Below, piece after piece: positions 17,752 to 25,123 of a stretch of DNA of 25,123 nucleotides. A program made the position numbers and the translations under genes. The stretch is taken from positions 1 to 25,123 of the forward strand of contig JASJFT010000368.1 in NCBI GenBank assembly GCA_030770425.1, read 5' to 3'. The stretch's first letter is position 1. The number at the start of each line of letters is the position of its first letter. Source of the DNA: Darksidea phi (lineage: Eukaryota; Ascomycota; Dothideomycetes; Pleosporales; Lentitheciaceae). The notes under the pieces are model-generated. The model did not search any database and was not told the DNA's origin. It was given only the letters and a program-made list of their open reading frames with translations.

Positions 17752-18342
17752 TTATGTCTCCAAGTTGATGCTCCGTCCGAATCTGCCATAGAGCACTTTC
17801 TTCAGGTCCGCCATCTCTTCCTGAATCGTGTGCAGCTTCCCCTTCAGCTCATCAACCTCGCTGTCGATGGTTTCCGTCGAGGCGGAGAGCAGCTCCAGCA
17901 CCTCGGGCTGCGGTAGCGACACGAAGCATTCGCCTAGCTTATATCTGTCTACAGTTGAGTGTGGACTCTTAGCATCTGGAGAGGGCCACTCACGGAACCT
18001 TCTCCTCCTCGTCTACCAGTTCTAGTTCGCCAGAGATCTCCTCAAGGTCTTCTTTTTCTTTCTGTAATCTCGCCAGCTCGCTGCGGAATCGGATTGAAGT
18101 CGAGAAGTCGGCTCAAGTCCACGAATTCATCCTCGAGCCAAGGCAGCTTCTATCGCGAGGCCCACGATGCCACTTACAAGCTTCGCCCTGAGCTCATCCT
18201 CGAGCACCATCTCTTTCTGGTGCAGAGAGCCGAACCTGTTGATCTTCTCCTGGTCTTCGTGCCGGACCTGGATGTCGTCGCCTCCCTCCGAGGCCTCGTC
18301 TTCCTTGGTCAGCTGCAGCCTGGTGAGCGACCCGCGCCACAT
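17752..18342 (-). CDS. pfd4: prefoldin subunit 4 (beta-type), three exons, 141 aa
   Basis: Exons on the minus strand are 18178-18342, 17994-18061 and 17752-17944, together 141 codons plus a TAA stop. Introns of 116 and 49 nt have donors GTAAGT and GTGAGT and acceptors ACAG; phases fit. The product matches prefoldin subunit 4 along its whole length: LTKEDEA near the start, EDQEKINRFGSLHQKE and KEKEDLEEISGELEL in the first coiled-coil helix, VPYKLGECFVSLPQPE as the beta hairpin, then LLSASTETIDSEVDELK and the C-terminal signature YGRFGRSINLE. Prefoldin is the six-subunit cytosolic chaperone that hands nascent actin and tubulin to the CCT/TRiC chaperonin; subunit 4 (Gim3 in yeast) is one of its four beta-type subunits. 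The length is about the family norm. The ATG at 18340-18342 is the only in-frame one; an additional upstream mini-exon is possible because GCTGCAG before CTGACC could be an acceptor. Reading frame is intact. Confidence 0.92.
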
Positions 18343-18690
18343 TTCGTCGACGGAGGGTGTACCATGCGTCACTGCGTCATGCCGACGCGAGTTCCCGGAT
18401 CTGCCGAACTGGGCGTAGTCGGAGCTGATGGTTGGTGTTGCGGCTCGCGCTGCTGAAAATCTCGTCGTGGTTGTGCGCTTCTGCTTTCGCTTGCCAAGAC
18501 CTCGCCGACATCAGCATCATCCGAGTCGATCTTTCCGCAATCCTTCTCCCTGATCACCCTGCTTCAAGATGAACCTGTACGCCTCGCAGTATTTAAAAGT
18601 CGCTTATTAGAGTTAGTGAGTCTACATGATTACGACGTGTGGATCCAGCGCCGGTCTGGTTTCTGTATAAGAGGAAAAAGATGTTGCCAC
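18343..18690. other. upstream region of prefoldin gene and island edge
   Basis: Up to about 18640 the composition is GC-balanced and should hold the prefoldin promoter. A 62-codon open frame on the minus strand (18369-18557) shows no family resemblance. Between about 18640 and 18720 the sequence changes abruptly to AT-rich DNA. Confidence 0.4.
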
Positions 18691-18909
18691 CAAACATTTT
18701 TTTTACAAGATATTGCAATTCTATTTAATAATATTATTTAAATATAATATTCTAAATCTTTTAAATATTATAATAGAGTATTCTTAGTACTATTAATAAA
18801 ATATATTATTAATAGAATTTTTTAATTATAATAACTATTAGTATAAAACTAACTATATATTAGATATATTTAAGAGAATAGAAAATAATAAAATTCTTAT
18901 ATTACTATT

Positions 18910-19173
18910 ATAGTATATAGGTATATTAGAGATAGGGTAGCGGAGCTTACAACCTATAGTCGGAGGAGTAGAAGAGGGAGAGTTAATAGAATAGGTAGCC
19001 GAATAATTAATTAATTAAACTATTTCGTCTATCTACTATATATTAGGATAGATAATAAAACTCTAACTAAAGATACTCCCGGACGATAGCCCTTTAGAGC
19101 CTAGTTTAATATTCTACTACTTACCTAAGCCTTTAACGCTCGATCGAGAGGCTTCCTTTACTATTATACTATA
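18910..19173 (+). repeat. dispersed direct repeat, right copy (about 264 bp)
   Basis: This is the partner of 5871-6133, in the same orientation. It retains G or C at many sites where the left copy has A or T (for example GCGGAGCTTACAACC against GTAAAGCTTATAACC), so it is the less mutated copy. A smaller number of sites go the other way, showing both copies were mutated independently. Confidence 0.85.
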
Positions 19174-19510
19174 TTTTCCTTTTTAATTAAAAGAGTTTAG
19201 CCCTCTTAAGCTCTACTACCTAATTAAGTAACTTTATATAATACTAATACGTTATTAATAGTAAACCCTATTATTAGTCTATTAAGGACCCTTTTTTAAG
19301 TAATCTTTATCTTTAAATAATTCTTAAGAAGCTATTAATAGATTTCTTATTTCTTTTCCTCTTAGTAAATAGACTATAATTTAATCTTATATCGGCAAAA
19401 AGTTCGCTACGAAAATCTAGTTGAAAACGTGGCATTATACTATGCGGCATAGTACGAATGGAACGAGCGTTCTATATTAGCCCGTGCCCGTGGCATGTTT
19501 ATTCCACGCT

Positions 19511-19537
19511 CTCCATGCTCTCCATGGCCTCCATGCC
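19511..19537 (+). repeat. 9-bp short tandem repeat (3 copies)
   Basis: Three copies of a unit like CTCCATGCT lie in a GC-richer pocket that keeps CpA and TpG. The short open frame here is just the repeat translated. Confidence 0.7.
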
Positions 19538-20190
19538 CTCAACGTTTTTCAACGAATATTTTATTCTAATACTAGACCTAATAGGGATATTAACGAATAT
19601 TTTTATATAGAACTATACTATATTAGGCCTAGTTTTTTTCTATATTTAGTAATAAATTTTATATCTATTAGAAAGATTTATATTTAATAAATAAACTTAA
19701 TTTTTATAAAAATAATAAGTTTAAAGTTAAAAATAAAGCTATTTAATAGATATTAAGCTAATATTTTTAGTTTAAAAAAATATTTATATATAGTATATAA
19801 AGTTCTAACACCAAGAAAAATTTCGCTAGTCGTCTAGCTAGCTAGAATTACAACGAAAAAATTATTTTATTATTTTAAACCCTCGAAACCTAATATTTTC
19901 GCTTAGTAAACTTTTCTAATATAATAATAATTATAGGGGGGGCTTTATAATACTAGTAGAAGCCTTTCTAGAATCTAACCTTATTAAGTACTACTAAGTA
20001 CGAGGATATTTCCTAAATAGGAAGGATTAAGGAAAAGAATCGAATCTATCTAATCTTTAAAACTTAATAACTTTACTAATACTAGGCCTAATTAGGAGAT
20101 TATTAGCTTATTTTATAGAGAATAATTAGTACTATAATTCTATTAAATAATTTCCTAATTAGGACTAGCGTATATAGCGCTATAGCCGAA

Positions 20191-20223
20191 TCTATCCCGA
20201 ACCTATTCCGAACCTATTCCGAA
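20191..20223 (+). repeat. 11-bp short tandem repeat (3 copies)
   Basis: Three copies of CCTATTCCGAA (the first is TCTATCCCGAA) at the left edge of a GC-richer pocket. Confidence 0.8.
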
Positions 20224-20274
20224 CGTACCAGGCCTGCCAGGGCCATACAATCTGGCGACTGGTCGTGGGGAGCC

Positions 20275-20304
20275 TTAAGTAATATTAAGTAATATTAAGT
20301 AGCA
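20275..20304 (+). repeat. 10-bp short tandem repeat (3 copies)
   Basis: Two exact copies of TTAAGTAATA and a third variant ending in GCA, in the same pocket as the 11-bp repeat. Confidence 0.8.
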
Positions 20305-23300
20305 TTGGGGGTATAGAGGGTATGGAGTACGCCTACTACGGGCATAGACTACCTACCAGCGACACGATTTCGCAGCGAACCTTTTCCCGATATAATATCT
20401 CTTTCTTTTTAGAACTTTTAATAGTAAGTCGGTATAATTATAAAAATAAGTTTTCTCTAGCTAGTTTAATATATTATTATAAAATTAATTAATTTCTAAT
20501 CTAGTTCTAGTTTCTTAATAGGTTTCCTTATTTTTATATAGTTCTTAAACTCTTACTTAATAATCTTATAATAATATTTATAAATAAGTCTTTAAATACT
20601 CTTACTTTAACTTCTCTATAACTAGTAGCTAGCTAAAATATATATAAAAGATCTCTTTTAATACTTTTTTAAACTCTTTAACCTTCTTTTTATAGCTACT
20701 CTTTTTATTTACTAGTCTAATAGCCTCTTAAGCCTCTAATTTCTTAGCCTTTAGCTTCTTAATCTTTAAGCCTCTTACTTCTCCTTCTAGCTATATCTAG
20801 TAAGGATATTACTATTAATCTATCTATAGGTAATACTACTATAGATATCTTTAATAGTAGTAGTAGTAGCTAGTACCCTCCTAACTAGTCTCTAGGAGGT
20901 AGAAAAGGCGATTAAGAATCGAAGCTCTATAACTATTCTTTAGTAATAGCTAATACTATTATTCTAGAGTAGTATAAATTTTCTTTCTTTTTAATTAGTT
21001 ATTATCTATACTAATTTATTAATAGTAACCCTATAGATTAGTTAAATTATTAATTAAACTTTCTAGATTAACTTTAACTAGTATCTCTATAATATTAAGT
21101 ATTAGAGTATTTCTTTAGAGATTATTTTATATATTAATACTATTTAATATATAATTTAATATAACCTTATTATTATCTATAATTCTAACTTTCTTATAGA
21201 AAATAGTATAACTATTTATAACTTCTTTAGTTTAAGAACCTAGAGAGGTTTTTATTTATAGAATATTTAGACTAATATATACTATTATACGTTCTAGATC
21301 TAAGATTATAGTAATAAAGCTAGTCTAGTCTATAATTAATATACTAACTTAAAGGCTAGTAAGGTCTAAACTAACTATTAATAGATATACTAAAATAATT
21401 AGTTAATAATCTAAGAATTCTATATTAACTATATAGTTAATAAGAATTTAAAATTCTACTTTATATTTTATAAGTTATTCTTAATTTTCTTCTCTTATCT
21501 TTACCTACTAATCTATTAAACTAAATAGTACTAGTATTATACGTCTACTTATTAAGATTAACTTTAATAATATTATAGACCTAAGTAAGACGTAACTATA
21601 CTATCCTCCTTTTTAAGCTTCTCTAATTAGTTTTTATACTAATAGCTCTTCTTTAAACTCTTAACTAAGCTCTTAATTAAACTCTTCTTTAAGTTCTTCT
21701 TTATATTACTTTATAACCTAGCTTCTTAATAAGTTTATTAGGGCTAAGTTAATTAAGCTATACTTTTATCTTTAATCTTCTAGCTATTCTTAATAATTAT
21801 TTAGGTCTAAGTAGAACGGCTTTAATAATACTAAATAAGAATAATATAAGCTAATTAAATACTAGTATTAATAGTATAAGTTCTAAGTATAGTATAAATA
21901 CTAGAACTAATATTAAAGTAATTCTTTAGCTTAGTTATTATTTCTAAATCTTAATTATCTATATATCTAGTCTAATCTATCTACTATAGCTTATACTACT
22001 AATAAGATATTAGAGAATTCTAATATATTATTAATTTCTTATTAATTATTTAAGAATAAGAGTAAAGATTCTAAGAATATTTATTATAGTAACTATAGTA
22101 GTAGTAGAGGCTATAATAGTAGTAGTATTATTATTATTACTTAGACTATATAGATTTTCTAGATTTTACTTCTTTAACTAGTAATTAACTCTTAGTTCTT
22201 CTTTTTATAACTTCTTATATCTAGCTCCTAGTATCTCTATATAATCTTTAAGCTTCTATAGACTAGTTTATAGCTTTTAAAATCTTACTTTTTAATCTAT
22301 TTCTTCCTTATTACTAATAATCCTTCTCTACTAGGTCTATAATAATAATAATAGGAAATAAAAATTAAGAAATTAAAATAAATAAATAATCCTAATTATA
22401 GTTTAGAATCTACGACTCTTTTTTAATTAAATTAACTATCTCCTAGTTAATTATTCTTTATTACTACTTCTTAATTCGCTACTAGTTACCTAATATTCTA
22501 CCTCTTTAACCTCTAGTCTAATAATAGCTTATTAGATAATAACTTTTAGTAATAGAGTATATTTCTATATTAAGAGTACTTTTATTATAAGAAACTTTAC
22601 TTAATTAGTTTATATTTATTACGTCTATCTCTACTAGAGGACTCTTAGATTATTATTAGCCTAGCTATAGTTATGTACTAGACCCTATATAGTTCTATAT
22701 TTTACTATTACGTCTTCTTAAGAATTTATCTTATCTTTATTTAAATATAACTCTTTTACTATCTTAGTATTTCTATATCTATCTACTTATATATACCTTA
22801 TAATTCGAATCCTTTTTATTTCTTTTTAAGGACTAGTAGTATAATATTAATACTAAAAGCTAATACTTTAAAAGTTCTTATTAATTATACTATATAATAT
22901 CTATTTAGAGCTATTAGTATACCTTCTTATACTACCTACTTAAAGAAGAATATCTACTTTAGTACCTATCTATCTAGTAAACGAAATAACCCTAATATAT
23001 AGCTAATTAATAAAGTATACTAGTAGCGTCCTAAGTTTAGTAAGTAATAAGTTTAAGAACTAGAATTAGATAATAAGAATAATTATTAACTAGAGAATCT
23101 ATTTAACTCTAAAAATATTTAAGAGGGTTAATATATTTTTAAAACCCCTATAACCTATATATAGTATAATAATAGAAATATTTTAAAGATATTTAATAAA
23201 CTACTATCTTTTAGTAGAGCCTTAATAATAGTTATAATTAATAGGGACTACTAATCTATATAAGAAAATAATAGAATATTTAGCTATAAAAATATAACTT

Positions 23301-25123
23301 ATATAAGTAGGTTTTAACTATATTAACTCTTAGCTCCTACTATACTATCTATATTAAAAGTTAATAATATTCTAATAGACGGTAATTATTTAAATATAGC
23401 CTATACTATATCTATCTATACTTTAGTCTTAGGTAAAGTACTCTTAATTAAGGTAATATAAATACTACTTAATCTTTAATACTAAAGTATACTAGTTAAT
23501 TAGATTAAAATTATATAAGTAGACTTTACTATAGTCTAAGTAATCTTTAAACTAGTTATAGTAATCTCTTAAACTATAGTTAATCTACTCCTAGTAAATA
23601 ATACTCGTTAGAAGTTATTTAACTTAATTAAGATTAGGAACCCTTCTATATTAGACTTATTAAAGAAAATCTTAATAACCTAAGCTATAGACTATTAGAT
23701 TAGAAATATTAATAGTCTTTTCTAAATTAACTTTACTACTATTAATACTCTTAAGTATACTATATAAGTTATAATACTTATTAAGAATAACGTATATTAT
23801 AATCTACTAGTCTAAGCTATTAATAATAATAAAGTTATTATATAGTCTTAGTTATAGATAAAGCTAAAGAGTCTTATAAAGAACCCTATCCTAATAAAGT
23901 TTAATAACTACTTTAAGTTTTAGAATATTAAATAATATTAAAATAATAGCTTTAACTTCTTCTTTAACTATTTTATAATTTATAAAACTATCCTAGAGGT
24001 AAAGCCTTTTAACGACGATATAAGCCCTAATATACTAAAGATATCTATAATATAAAGTAAGTACTTAGAATCTTTATACTATAAGATATAAAGAGGTAGC
24101 TAGTTAAAGAATATATATACTTAGATATAGTTTAAACGTACTTTATAGAATATAAAGATAGTAATATACTTTATTCTTATACTAGCTACTCTTCTAAAGG
24201 TTTCCGGTCCTAATTTAACTATAAATAGAAAGTATATTACGTCTTTAGTAGCTTTAAGTAATTCTAGCTAAAAGAAATAGGATTAAAAGCCCTTTTAGTA
24301 GGGTAATACTAGATAGTCTCTATTAAGAACCCTATTATACTCTAAGAGTATAGCGTTAATATTCTAATTAAAGACTAACTAAAAGAAGAACTATTAAAAG
24401 TATTACTTTAAAGATAATAATAGATTAGATAAAATTTAAAAAGAGAAAACTAACTCGTTCTTAAAAAAAGATAAGCCCTAGTTACTAATATTACTATAAT
24501 ACTACTAGGACTAAATACTAATAGTAAATTCTTATAAATTACTAATAATATAAGGATATACCTTTTTATAGATATTTTAATATAGGCCTAGGGTCTTTTT
24601 AATATAGAATTAGACTTAAATATTATTAGGAAGAACCTTATACTATAGTAGAACCTTTTTAAGATATTATTACGTATAAAGTTATAAATATATTAAGTCT
24701 CTAATATACTACTATATCTAGAAAAGCTATACGTTATTATAATAATAATATAGAATTTTTAGAGTATAATAAGAATAATAGGTTCTTAGATATTTTAGAC
24801 TACTTCTATAAATAGCTATAATCTTATCCTCGACTAGTTATAGCTATACGAGGTAGACCCTTAAGTAGATTATTAAAAGAAATCTTTTAAGTAGTAGGAT
24901 AGGAGTATAATAATTAAGTATATTAAAGTTAAGATAATATCTAATAACTTAATATAATAGTTATAACTTAAAGAGAAAGTATTATTATATATTATATATA
25001 CTTTAATACAGGATTCGAATTAGGGTCGATAGTATATTTATCGTATCGTTAGATTTTAATAGATTAAGATTAAGTTAACGAATTCTATTACTAGAATAAC
25101 TACTTAGAAAAAGATTTAATCTT

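Larger units (their letters stand above)
18690..25123. other. AT-rich, RIP-mutated repeat-derived region, element family unassigned
   Basis: The stretch shows the same signature as the left flank: CpA and TpG are almost missing and all six frames are dense with stops. On the plus strand, around 22080-22130, a low-complexity run of Tyr, Asn, Ser and Gly codons resembles an RIP-mutated Gly/Arg-rich segment such as occurs in some retroelement gag proteins. At about 23960-24430 one plus frame would be nearly open if TAG codons were restored to Trp or Gln. No reverse transcriptase, integrase or transposase motif could be recognised with confidence. Small GC-richer pockets with short tandem repeats occur at 19400-19550 and 20160-20390. 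Confidence 0.7.

Noticed and set aside
18369..18557. Small protein upstream of prefoldin
   Set aside because: Low-complexity, no recognisable motif; more likely promoter or leader sequence.
6990..18690. Starship-type giant mobile element
   Set aside because: No tyrosine recombinase (DUF3435-type captain) was seen in the window, and the direct repeats are hundreds of bp long, unlike short target sites.
25014..25060. tRNA-like or primer-binding-like sequence (GGATTCGAAT)
   Set aside because: No cloverleaf could be drawn on either strand; too close to the window end.

Overview
The window looks like a gene island from a filamentous ascomycete (Pezizomycotina), enclosed by AT-rich, repeat-derived DNA that has been mutated by RIP (repeat-induced point mutation). 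The evidence is: two flanks (about 1-6990 and 18690-25123) made almost entirely of A, T, CT and AG steps with CpA and TpG nearly absent; recognisable retroelement motifs full of stop codons in the left flank; short introns with GT..AG ends and GCTAAC/CTGAC branch sites in the island; and several HET-domain (heterokaryon incompatibility) genes.

Layout. 1-about 4950: a Ty3/gypsy-type retrotransposon on the minus strand, still readable in the order protease, reverse transcriptase, RNase H, integrase, but broken by RIP stops. 4950-6992: more RIP-degraded DNA, including one copy (5871-6133) of a repeat that recurs in the same orientation at 18910-19173, so the island lies between direct repeats. 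6993-7389: a 23-bp tandem array at the composition boundary. 7390-8430: intermediate-GC DNA with no gene found. 8431-9500: a HET pseudogene (-). 9538-11640: an intact HET protein of 700 aa (-). 11860-12525: a broken membrane-protein gene (+) in which about 62 bp encoding the conserved family motif appears to be inverted in place. 12689-13242: a frameshifted unknown gene (-). 13496-14304: a spliced gene (-) with two ricin-B/beta-trefoil-like repeats and a highly charged tail. 14836-14926: a 13-bp tandem array. 15344-17673: a second intact HET protein of 757 aa (+) with one intron inside the HET signature. 17752-18342: prefoldin subunit 4 (-), three exons. 18690-25123: RIP-degraded repeat DNA whose element family I could not assign.

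The island therefore holds a small HET cluster (two intact, one dead) with a lectin-like gene between the two intact members, next to one housekeeping chaperone gene. HET-domain proteins trigger the incompatibility cell-death reaction when unlike strains fuse. The two intact proteins share the same architecture: an N-terminal region of about 310 residues with a GWCP motif and a Cys/His cluster, the HET domain, then RTTSR and GFRWAP motifs. Whether the lectin-like gene works with them is not shown by the sequence. The island is decaying (one HET gene and two other genes broken) and the RIP-mutated edges are close by.
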